Positions 1-6,623 of a DNA stretch of 14,397 bases are shown here, piece by piece; the first letter of the stretch is position 1; each line of letters starts with the position of its first letter. The notes below the pieces were generated by a model that made no database searches, was not told the origin of the DNA, and worked only from the letters and a program-made list of their open reading frames with translations. The DNA is from JANYJJ01 sp031386065 (GTDB lineage Bacteria; Pseudomonadota; Gammaproteobacteria; Burkholderiales; Burkholderiaceae_C). A program made the translations under genes and the position numbers. The stretch covers positions 1 to 14,397 of the forward strand of contig JANNBZ010000254.1 of the NCBI GenBank assembly GCA_031386065.1, in the 5' to 3' direction.

Positions 1-225
1 ATCTTGACCGGCAGCCATGTGAACGCGATGCGCTTCCTGCGCGAGGTCGATTCGGCCAGCGTGATGGTCAACGCATCGACCCGTTTCGCCGACGGCTTCG
101 AGTACGGCCTGGGTGCCGAAATCGGCATCAGCACCGACAAGTTCCACGCCCGCGGGCCGGTCGGCATCGAGGGCCTGACCTCGGTGAAATGGGTGGTGCT
201 GGGACACGGCGAAATTCGCGAATGA
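1..225 (+). CDS. proA: Gamma-glutamyl phosphate reductase, C-terminal fragment (5' end outside window)
   Basis: This is the last 74 codons of a reading frame open from the window edge. ProA reduces gamma-glutamyl phosphate to glutamate-5-semialdehyde with NADPH in cytosolic proline synthesis. The C-terminal signature is clear: MRFLREVDSASVMVNAST near the start, then FADGFEYGLGAEIGIST and GPVGIEGLTSVKWVVLGHG, which are hallmark stretches of this aldehyde-dehydrogenase-superfamily enzyme. The family is about 420 residues long, so roughly the first four fifths, including the catalytic cysteine, are not visible. Its TGA overlaps the ATG of the next gene (ATGA), which implies co-transcription and translational coupling with queC. 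Confidence 0.95.
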   Translation: MLTGSHVNAMRFLREVDSASVMVNASTRFADGFEYGLGAEIGISTDKFHARGPVGIEGLTSVKWVVLGHGEIRE

Positions 226-947
226 TTCCGCCGAAGATCACCCCCACGCTCGACCCGCGGCGCGCGCTGGTGCTTTTCTCGGGCGGCCAGGATTCCACCG
301 CCTGCCTGGCCTGGGCGCTGGACCGCTACGCCCACGTCGAGACGCTGGGCTTCGACTACGGCCAGCGCCATTCCGTCGAGCTGGAATGCCGGCTTGCGGT
401 GCGCGCGGAGTTGCAGGCCAGGTTCCCGCGCTGGGCGCGTCGGCTGGGCGAAGACCACTTGCTGGACCTGTCGCTGCTGGGCCAGATTTCGGACACCGCG
501 TTGACGCGCGAGCGGGCCATCGAGTGGCACGCGAACGGCCTGCCCGACACCTTCGTGCCGGGCCGCAATCTGCTGTTCTTCACCTTCGCCGCCACCGTGG
601 CCTACCGGCGCGGCCTGAACGTGCTGGTGGGCGGCATGTGCGAGACCGATTTTTCGGGTTACCCCGATTGCCGCGACAACACGCTGAAGGCGCTGCAGGT
701 GGCGCTGAGCCTGGGCCTGGACGCGCCGATGACGATAGACACGCCGCTGATGTGGCTGGACAAGGCGCAGACCTGGGCGCTGACCGACACGCTGGGCGGC
801 GACGCGCTGGTCGACCTGGTGGTGGAGTACACGCACAGCTGCTACCTCGGCGACCGCTCGCACCGCCACGAATGGGGATTCGGCTGCGGCCGCTGCCCAG
901 CCTGCGACTTGCGCGGCAAGGGCTACCGGGCCTGGGTCAACGGCTGA
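222..947 (+). CDS. queC: 7-cyano-7-deazaguanine (preQ0) synthase QueC
   Basis: QueC converts 7-carboxy-7-deazaguanine to preQ0 using ATP and ammonia, a step of queuosine tRNA modification in the cytosol. The predicted protein is 241 residues, close to the E. coli length. The PP-loop ATP-binding motif SGGQDST is at residues 20-26. The zinc-site cysteines are in place: C207 (THSCYLG) and C222, C225 and C228 (CGRCPAC). VPGRNLLF and GGMCETDFSGYPDCR are also typical of the family. I chose the ATG at 222 because it overlaps the proA stop. The frame stays open further upstream, but that would run into proA. The proA-queC overlap points to one transcript. FolE, the first enzyme of the same pathway, lies about 3 kb away on the other strand. 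Confidence 0.96.
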   Translation: MIPPKITPTLDPRRALVLFSGGQDSTACLAWALDRYAHVETLGFDYGQRHSVELECRLAVRAELQARFPRWARRLGEDHLLDLSLLGQISDTALTRERAIEWHANGLPDTFVPGRNLLFFTFAATVAYRRGLNVLVGGMCETDFSGYPDCRDNTLKALQVALSLGLDAPMTIDTPLMWLDKAQTWALTDTLGGDALVDLVVEYTHSCYLGDRSHRHEWGFGCGRCPACDLRGKGYRAWVNG

Positions 948-988
948 GCCTGGCGGGTCGTAGCGGCGCGCTGTCGTAGAGTGCCGCC

Positions 989-1534
989 ATGGGTGTTGCG
1001 CAAATCTCGTTCTGGGTCTTCATCGCCGTGATGGTGTTCTGGGCCGTTGGTGCCTACAACCGGCTGGTGCGGTTGCGCGCGACCATCAAGCAGGCGTTCG
1101 CCAGCGTCGAGGCGCACATCCGCCAGCGCGATGCCTTGCTCGCGCAGTGGACCGACGGCTTGCGCGCGCCGCTGGTCGACGAGCCGCATTCGGTCGACGC
1201 GGTGGTCGCCGCCTGCGGGCAGGTGATGGCCGCCAGCGACCACGCGCGCGCCACGCCGAGCGCGTCGCGTCCCATCGGCAGCCTGCGCCTGGCCGAGGAA
1301 GTGCTGGGCGACGCGCGCTCGCGCCTGACCGCGCTGCTCGGCCAGCGGGCGCGCCAGCTGAACGGCGTGGCGTTGCCGGTGGAGGCCGAGGAACTGGCCG
1401 CCGTCGACGGCACACTGGGTTTTGCGCGGCGCCAGTACAACGAGGCGGCGCAGACCTACAACGACGCGGTGACGCAGTTCCCGACCTGGATCATCGCGGG
1501 CCTGTTCGGCTTTCAGCCGGCCGGCGCGTTGTGA
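989..1534 (+). CDS. lemA: LemA family protein
   Basis: The protein has 181 residues with one N-terminal membrane segment (about residues 7-22) followed by a YNRLVRLR motif (23-30) and a long helical domain. The C-terminal hallmarks of LemA proteins are present: FARRQYNEAAQTYNDAV (from residue 145) and FPTWIIAGLFGF (164-175). LemA proteins are membrane-anchored helical bundles of unclear biochemical role. In many bacteria they sit beside TPM-domain or M48 peptidase genes, but no such partner is visible here. The central part is more divergent than usual, and the canonical segment about ligating and separating the helices is rich in Ala and Arg. There is no strong Shine-Dalgarno; the ATG at 989 places the membrane segment correctly. 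It starts 41 bp after queC and may be co-transcribed with it. Confidence 0.85.
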   Translation: MGVAQISFWVFIAVMVFWAVGAYNRLVRLRATIKQAFASVEAHIRQRDALLAQWTDGLRAPLVDEPHSVDAVVAACGQVMAASDHARATPSASRPIGSLRLAEEVLGDARSRLTALLGQRARQLNGVALPVEAEELAAVDGTLGFARRQYNEAAQTYNDAVTQFPTWIIAGLFGFQPAGAL

Positions 1535-1625
1535 GGCGCGGCGTGTCCGCGCCCTGGATTACCCGCTGCGCGGTGGCGCCACGGCCCACTACAGTGCCTG
1601 CAAACCGAATCGTCTGGAGTCCACC

Positions 1626-1946
1626 ATGAAGCATGTTTTGTCCGCTGCTGCGCTGGCGAGCGCAGCGTTGTTGAGCGCCACGCCGGTGTGGGCGCAAGAC
1701 GCGGCGCTGCTGCAAACACGCGCGCTGGCGGCCACCTGCGCCAATTGCCACGGCACCGAGGGTCGAGCCGTCGAAGGCTCGGCGGTGCCGGGGCTGGCCG
1801 GCTTGCCGGCGGTTTACCTGCAAGAGCAGATGAAGGCCTTCAGGGCCGGCACCCGCACGGCCACGGTGATGCACCAGATCAGCAAGGGCTACTCCGAGGC
1901 GCAGGTCGAGCGGCTGGCCGCCTATTTCGCCAGCGTCAAGAAATGA
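1626..1946 (+). CDS. fccA: Class I c-type cytochrome, FccA-like subunit of flavocytochrome c
   Basis: This is a small periplasmic monoheme cytochrome of 106 residues. A Sec signal peptide covers residues 1-23 with likely cleavage after VWA. The single heme-binding site is C38-A-N-C41-H42, and M82 (TATVMHQ) is the likely distal axial ligand. By analogy with flavocytochrome c sulfide dehydrogenase, it accepts electrons from the flavoprotein encoded immediately downstream and passes them to the respiratory chain. Its stop codon overlaps an ATG of that gene, so the two are coupled. The GGAG at 1616-1619 supports this start. The Allochromatium FccA subunit carries two hemes, so this is the shorter one-heme form seen in many proteobacteria. 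No sox genes are visible nearby. Confidence 0.82.
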   Translation: MKHVLSAAALASAALLSATPVWAQDAALLQTRALAATCANCHGTEGRAVEGSAVPGLAGLPAVYLQEQMKAFRAGTRTATVMHQISKGYSEAQVERLAAYFASVKK

Positions 1947-1954
1947 GGTCCGCC

Positions 1955-3262
1955 ATGACACACCCGAGCGATCGACGCGACTGGTTGCAGGCCGCCTCCG
2001 GCGCCGCAGCGGTCAGCCTGTTTGGCGGCTTCGGCCTGGCGGGCTGCGCCAGCGGCCGCATCGGCATTCCCGACAGCGCCCGCGTGCTGGTGGTGGGCGG
2101 CGGCTACGGCGGCGCCACGGCCGCCAAGTACGTGCGCCTGTTCTCGGGCCAGAAGATCGACGTGGTGCTGGTCGAGCCGAACGAGGCCTTCGTGTCGTGC
2201 CCGATCTCCAACCTGGTGCTGGGCGGCAGCAAGCTGCTGTCTGACATCACCACGCCGTACACCGCGCTCGCCAAGACCCACGGCGTCACGGTGGTGAAAG
2301 ACATGGTGGCCAGCATCGACACCACCCGCAAGGTGGCGGTGCTGGCGTCTGGCGGCAGCATTCGCTATGACAAGCTGGTGCTGTCGCCCGGCATCGAATT
2401 GATGTGGGACGGCGTGGCCGGGCTGAAGCAGGCGAATGCCGACGGTCGCATCCTGCAGGCCTGGAAAGCGGGCGCCGAAACCGTGGCGTTGCGCAAACAG
2501 CTCGAAGCCATGCCCGATGGCGGCGTGTTCGCCATCACCGTGCCCGAAGCGCCCTACCGTTGCCCGCCGGGGCCGTACGAACGCGCCTGCCAGGTGGCGA
2601 GCTACTTCAAGCAGGCCAAGCCGCGTTCGAAGGTGCTGATCCTCGACGCGAACCCCGACGTCACCTCGAAGGGCGCGCTGTTCAAGAAGGTCTGGGCCGA
2701 GCAGTACAAGGGCATGGTCGAGTTTCGTGGCCAGCACAAGGCGATGGCGGTCGACGCGCAAAGTAACACCGTCAAGTTCGAGGTGCAGGACGACGTTCGC
2801 GCCGACGTGCTGAACGTGCTGCCACCGATGCGCGCCGGCGCCATCGCGGTGCAAAGCGGGCTGGCGAATTCGAACGCGCGCTGGTGCAACGTGAACTACC
2901 TGAACTTCGAGTCCACGGCGGCCAAAGACGTGCACGTGCTGGGCGATTCGATCCAGATTGCACCGGCCATGCCCAAGAGCGCGCACATGGCCAACAGCCA
3001 CGCCAAGGTGGCGGCGGCGGCCATCGTGGCCGAACTGGCCGGCTGGGAAATCAACCCGGCGCCTATGCTCACCAACACCTGCTACAGCTTCACCGATGCC
3101 AAGAACGTGGTGCACGTGGCCAGCGTGCACGAGTACGTGGCGACTGAGAAAACCTTCAAGGCGGTGGCCGGTTCGGGCGGCTTGTCGAGCGCGCCGAACG
3201 AGCTGGAAGGCGTCTACGCCTGGAACTGGGCGCGCACGATCTGGGCCGACACGTTGGGGTGA
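1955..3262 (+). CDS. fccB: Flavocytochrome c sulfide dehydrogenase flavoprotein subunit, FccB-like
   Basis: This is a periplasmic FAD protein of 435 residues that oxidises sulfide or related reduced sulfur and donates electrons to the cytochrome encoded upstream. It starts with a twin-arginine signal (R7-R8-D-W-L) whose hydrophobic stretch ends in LAGC (C31), which also fits a lipobox. The FAD Rossmann motif VGGGYGG is at 47-53. C82 (SCPISN) fits the cysteine that binds FAD covalently in Allochromatium FccB. C203 (YRCPPGPYE) and C376 (NTCYSF) fit its redox-active disulfide; all three match published positions with one offset of about 40 residues. FAD-binding FVLGDS-type sequence appears as VLGDSIQIAPAMPKS. 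The ATG at 1955 is preferred because GAGG lies just before it; an ATG at 1943 in the same frame is the alternative. The substrate is inferred from the family only. Confidence 0.85.
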   Translation: MTHPSDRRDWLQAASGAAAVSLFGGFGLAGCASGRIGIPDSARVLVVGGGYGGATAAKYVRLFSGQKIDVVLVEPNEAFVSCPISNLVLGGSKLLSDITTPYTALAKTHGVTVVKDMVASIDTTRKVAVLASGGSIRYDKLVLSPGIELMWDGVAGLKQANADGRILQAWKAGAETVALRKQLEAMPDGGVFAITVPEAPYRCPPGPYERACQVASYFKQAKPRSKVLILDANPDVTSKGALFKKVWAEQYKGMVEFRGQHKAMAVDAQSNTVKFEVQDDVRADVLNVLPPMRAGAIAVQSGLANSNARWCNVNYLNFESTAAKDVHVLGDSIQIAPAMPKSAHMANSHAKVAAAAIVAELAGWEINPAPMLTNTCYSFTDAKNVVHVASVHEYVATEKTFKAVAGSGGLSSAPNELEGVYAWNWARTIWADTLG

Positions 3263-3289
3263 ACGCGCCAGGCAGCGTCGGCCCGGCAG

Positions 3290-3712
3290 TCAGGGGCAGA
3301 TGATGGCTGCCGAGGCGACCAGTTCGTTGAACAGTGACATCGACACCTTGCCCGACACCGCGTACGGGTCGAACACCGCCGTCTCGGAGTACTTCATCAC
3401 CAGCGCCGGGTTCAGGCGCGACAGGTTGGCCTGGCCCATCGACCAGCCGGCGAAGCTGCGCTCTTCGACCTCTTCGTAGCTCAGCAACAGCACATCGCGG
3501 TGGCGCGGGTCTTTGGCGATGCGGTTGTACAGCGCATTGACCGGCGCGCGACCGCCTTCGAGCACCTGCAAGAAAAAGCCGGCCGAAAAGCACAGTACGC
3601 CGGTCACGCCAAGGTCGGGGTTGTTGTGCTTGGACTGCTTCAGGATCTCCAACAGTTCGTCTTGGTTCACCGACTCAGCCGCACGGCTGGCATACATCAA
3701 ACGCACGAGCAT
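3290..3712 (-). CDS. Short BLUF-domain blue-light sensor
   Basis: The 140-residue protein is a BLUF domain (residues 1 to about 93) plus a short helical C-terminal cap, the architecture of stand-alone BLUF sensors such as BlrB and PixD. It binds FAD noncovalently and signals blue light by hydrogen-bond rearrangement around the flavin. All diagnostic residues align with AppA at a constant offset of 14: Y7 (Y21), N31 (N45), Q49 (Q63), W90 (W104) and M92 (M106). The sequences LGVTGVLCFSAGFFLQVLEG and FAGWSMG are typical. No output domain is fused, so it must act through a partner protein. It lies 17 bp downstream of folE on the same strand, with a GGAG ribosome site just before its ATG, and is very likely co-transcribed with it. 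Its stop faces that of fccB, 27 bp away. Confidence 0.95.
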   Translation of the reverse strand: MLVRLMYASRAAESVNQDELLEILKQSKHNNPDLGVTGVLCFSAGFFLQVLEGGRAPVNALYNRIAKDPRHRDVLLLSYEEVEERSFAGWSMGQANLSRLNPALVMKYSETAVFDPYAVSGKVSMSLFNELVASAAIICP

Positions 3713-3729
3713 GGAATTCTCCGGACGGA

Positions 3730-4461
3730 TCAGTTGTTTTTCTTGCTGAGCAGCGACAGGAACTCGCGCCGCAGGTTGGCGTCCTTCAGGAACGCGCCAC
3801 GCATCACGCTGTTGGTCATCATCGACTCGTCGTCTTTGACGCCGCGCCAGTGCATGCAGAAGTGGTCGGCTTCCATCACGATGGCCAGACCGTCGGGCTT
3901 GACGCGGTCCTGCAACTCATTCGCGAGCATGGTCACGGCCTCTTCCTGAATCTGCGGGCGGCTCATGATCCAGTCGCAGATGCGCGCGTACTTGCTCAGG
4001 CCGATCAGGTTCGAGTGCTCGTTCGGCAAGATGCCGATCCACACCTTGCCCATGATCGGGCAAAGGTGGTGCGAACAGGCGCTGCGCACCTTCACTGGGC
4101 CGACGATCATCAACTCGTTCAAGCGTGAGAAATTCGGGAATTCGGTGACCGCCGGCATCGGCACGTAGCGGCCGCGGAACACCTCGGTCAGGAACATCTT
4201 GGCCACCCGCTTGGCGGTCTCGTTCGTGTTGTGGTCGCTGTCGGTGTCGATCACCAGGGCCTGCAGCACCTCCTGCATCTTGGCCTGCACCTCGGCCTTC
4301 AGTTCCTCCATCTCGCCGTCCTTGATGTAGGCCGAGATGTTGTCGTTCGCGTGGTAGCGGCAGTCGGCCCCCACCAAGCGATAGCGAATGCGCTCGGAGG
4401 CGCTCAGGCGCGACAGGTCGTCGTCGCTGCGGAACAACTTGCTTGCAATTTCGCCTCGCAT
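3730..4461 (-). CDS. folE: GTP cyclohydrolase I
   Basis: FolE converts GTP to 7,8-dihydroneopterin triphosphate, the entry point for folate and for 7-deazaguanine (queuosine) synthesis in the cytosol. The protein has 243 residues, slightly longer than E. coli FolE (222) because of an N-terminal region. The zinc and catalytic residues are visible: C129 (ACSHH), H131, H132 and C202 (DHFCMHWRG), matching E. coli C110, H112, H113 and C181. LIGLSKYARI and SRPQIQEEA are core family motifs. AGGTGAT before the ATG is a plausible ribosome site. It heads a two-gene minus-strand unit with the BLUF sensor. In several proteobacteria folE belongs to light-inducible (LitR/CarH-type) gene sets with photolyases. 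That makes light control plausible here but not shown. Confidence 0.95.
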   Translation of the reverse strand: MRGEIASKLFRSDDDLSRLSASERIRYRLVGADCRYHANDNISAYIKDGEMEELKAEVQAKMQEVLQALVIDTDSDHNTNETAKRVAKMFLTEVFRGRYVPMPAVTEFPNFSRLNELMIVGPVKVRSACSHHLCPIMGKVWIGILPNEHSNLIGLSKYARICDWIMSRPQIQEEAVTMLANELQDRVKPDGLAIVMEADHFCMHWRGVKDDESMMTNSVMRGAFLKDANLRREFLSLLSKKNN

Positions 4462-4490
4462 GAATCACCTGCTGCTGTGCTTGGAGGTCG

Positions 4491-4518
4491 AGCGTAACGC
4501 AGACCGGCGCGAGCGCAA
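4491..4518 (-). promoter_or_regulatory. Possible folE-BLUF promoter
   Basis: On the minus strand TTGCGC (4513-4518) and TACGCT (4491-4496) are 16 bp apart and lie about 30 bp before the folE ATG. Both hexamers match the sigma-70 consensus only partly. The 89-bp gap between divergent folE and rsmB must hold promoters for both; no operator for a light regulator could be recognised. Confidence 0.3.
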
Positions 4519-4550
4519 CTTCATGCCGGTCAGACCGTAGACTCCGCGCG

Positions 4551-5888
4551 GTGAATGCTGCCGCCGAATCTGCCTCGCCACAGTCGCTGCCGCTGGCCCA
4601 GCTGCTGGCGCACACCGCCGACGCGGTGCAATCGGTGCGCGCCGGTCAGTCGTTGAACCAGGCGCTGCTAGCCTGTCCCATGCGCGCGCGCCCCGGCACG
4701 CAAGCGCTGAGCTTTCGGGTCTTGCGCGGCCTGGGCGCCGCGCTGGCGGTGCGCGCGCGGCTGGTACCCAAGGCGCCGCCTGCCCCGCTGGACGCGCTGC
4801 TGCTGACCGGCCTGGCCTTGCTGTGGCCGAGCGACGACGCGCCCTACAGCGACCACACCCTGGTCGACCAGGCCGTCACCGCCGCGCGCCAGCGCCAGGC
4901 GGCCAGCGCTGCCTTCGTCAACGCGGTGCTGCGCCGCTTCCTGCGTGAGCGGCCCGCGTTGGTGGCGGCCGTGGAGCAGGACCCGGCGGCGGCGTTCAAC
5001 CATCCGGCGTGGTGGATCGCCGCGCTGCAGCGCGACTGGCCTACCCAGTGGCAGCAGATCCTGCGCGCCAACAACCAGCATCCGCCGATGACCCTGCGCG
5101 TCAATGCGCGCACCGGCACGCCGGCGTCGTACCTGCAGCGTCTGGCCGAGGCCGGCATGGCGGCCAGCGCGGTCGGCCCGCAGGCAGTGCGGCTGGTGCT
5201 GCCGTGCCCGGTGACGCAACTGCCCGGCTTCGCGCAGGGCGATGTGTCGGTTCAGGACGCCGCCGCGCAACTGGCCGCGCCGCTGCTGATCGGCGACGGC
5301 CTGCCAAAAAATGGGCGCGTGCTCGACGCCTGCGCCGCGCCCGGGGGCAAGACGGCTCACCTGCTGGAACTGGCCGATCTCGACGTGCTGGCGCTCGACA
5401 GCGATGCGACGCGCCTGTTGCGCGTCGACGAAACCTTGGCCCGTCTGCACCTGCGCGCCCGAACCGTCGCCGCCGACGCCGGCGAGCCGCGCACCTGGTG
5501 GGACGCCGTGCCCTTCGACGCGATCCTGCTCGATGCGCCGTGCAGCGCCTCGGGCATCGTGCGCCGCCACCCGGATGTGCGCTGGCTGCGGCGGCCGGGC
5601 GACATTCCGGCGCTGGCCCAGACGCAGGCGCGCCTGCTCGACGCGCTGTGGCCGCTGCTCAAGTCGGGCGGTCGCCTGCTTTATTCCTCGTGCTCGGTGT
5701 TCAAGGCCGAGGGCCAGGACCAGATCGACGCTTTTTTGCAACGGCAGCCGGGTGCGCGGGTCGCCGCTCACCCCCACTCGCCGGGCCACCTGCTGCCGGT
5801 GCCCGACAATGAAGGCACGGACACGGCGCCGACCGGCTCGGTCGCGTCGCCCGATGGCTTCTTCCACATGCTGCTGCAAAAAGACTGA
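4551..5888 (+). CDS. rsmB: 16S rRNA (cytosine(967)-C(5))-methyltransferase RsmB
   Basis: RsmB methylates C967 of 16S rRNA using S-adenosylmethionine. The 445-residue protein has an N-terminal NusB-like helical domain (about residues 10-145) and a C-terminal Rossmann methyltransferase domain. The SAM-binding motif DACAAPGGK is at 259-267, DAPCSASG (C331) is motif IV, and YSSCS holds the probable catalytic nucleophile C381. The sequence RRHPDVRWLR is another signature of the Sun/RsmB family. The start is the GTG at 4551, because the next in-frame ATG (4680) would remove the conserved start of the NusB-like domain. It is the first gene of a plus-strand run with the DUF4390 gene, the kinase and the regulator. 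Its stop is directly followed by the next possible start. Confidence 0.95.
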   Translation: MNAAAESASPQSLPLAQLLAHTADAVQSVRAGQSLNQALLACPMRARPGTQALSFRVLRGLGAALAVRARLVPKAPPAPLDALLLTGLALLWPSDDAPYSDHTLVDQAVTAARQRQAASAAFVNAVLRRFLRERPALVAAVEQDPAAAFNHPAWWIAALQRDWPTQWQQILRANNQHPPMTLRVNARTGTPASYLQRLAEAGMAASAVGPQAVRLVLPCPVTQLPGFAQGDVSVQDAAAQLAAPLLIGDGLPKNGRVLDACAAPGGKTAHLLELADLDVLALDSDATRLLRVDETLARLHLRARTVAADAGEPRTWWDAVPFDAILLDAPCSASGIVRRHPDVRWLRRPGDIPALAQTQARLLDALWPLLKSGGRLLYSSCSVFKAEGQDQIDAFLQRQPGARVAAHPHSPGHLLPVPDNEGTDTAPTGSVASPDGFFHMLLQKD

Positions 5889-6557
5889 GTGTCCGCACAC
5901 ATCCTGCCCCGCATCCAGACGGATCGCTGCCCGACCAGGCCCCGTGCGGGGCCGGTCTCGGCTGCGCTCATGCGGGCCGTGTTGAAGCGCGGTGCCTCCC
6001 GGCTGCGGGTGGCACTGTGGTCACTCTGTCTCGCACTCTGTCTGGCGCTGGGCCTGGCGCTGCCGCAGGGTGCGCGCGCCGATGTTCCCGAACTCACCAG
6101 CTTCGAACTGGCGCGTCAGGAAGACGGCCTGCAGCTCAGCTTTGCGGTTCGATTCGAGTTGTCGCGCGGCCTGGAAGACGCGCTGTTGAAAGGCGTGCCG
6201 CTGTACTTCGTGGCCGAGGCCGAGGTGCTGCGCGACCGCTGGTACTGGTTCGACCGGCGCGTGGTCAAGACCTCGCGCACCTGGCGCCTGACGTACCAGC
6301 CGCTGACCCGCAAATACCGCGTCACCCAGGGCGGCCTGAACCAGAGTTTCGACACCCTCACCGACGCGCTGTATTCGGTGCGCCGCGCCACCGCCTGGAA
6401 GATCGCCGAGCCTTCGCAGTACGAAGAAGGCTCGCGCCATTACGTCGAGTTCAGCTACCGCCTGGACACCAACCTGCTGCCGCGGCCGCTGCAGATCGGT
6501 ATCGGCGGACAGCCCGACTGGACGCTGATGGTCGAGAAGTTCCAGCGCTTCAATTGA
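5889..6557 (+). CDS. DUF4390 domain protein, probably exported
   Basis: The protein has up to 222 residues and an N-terminal hydrophobic signal (about 41-59) with likely cleavage at ARA-DV (64/65). The mature part resembles the DUF4390 family: SFELARQEDGLQLSF, then FVAEAEVLRDRWYWFD, LTYQPLTRKYRVTQGG and WKIAEP. The function is unknown. The family is almost always encoded between rsmB and an NtrY-type kinase in Betaproteobacteria, exactly as here, so a role linked to envelope sensing by that kinase is a reasonable guess but unproven. The start is uncertain: the GTG at 5889 abuts the rsmB stop, while an ATG at 5970 (residue 28) would give a more normal signal peptide beginning MRAVLKRG. I favour the ATG biologically, but I list the longer frame because it is coupled to rsmB. 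Confidence 0.85.
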   Translation: MSAHILPRIQTDRCPTRPRAGPVSAALMRAVLKRGASRLRVALWSLCLALCLALGLALPQGARADVPELTSFELARQEDGLQLSFAVRFELSRGLEDALLKGVPLYFVAEAEVLRDRWYWFDRRVVKTSRTWRLTYQPLTRKYRVTQGGLNQSFDTLTDALYSVRRATAWKIAEPSQYEEGSRHYVEFSYRLDTNLLPRPLQIGIGGQPDWTLMVEKFQRFN

Positions 6558-6623
6558 TGTGGTCAGCGCCGTGAGTCACGCCCTCGTGCGCCCCGCCTGC
6601 CGCGCCCACCGACGCTTTCCAGC

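Noticed and set aside
1922..3130. Long minus-strand open frame opposite fccB
   Set aside because: Arises from GC-rich codon bias; His/Arg/Gly-rich composition, no family resemblance, and fully opposite a well-supported gene.
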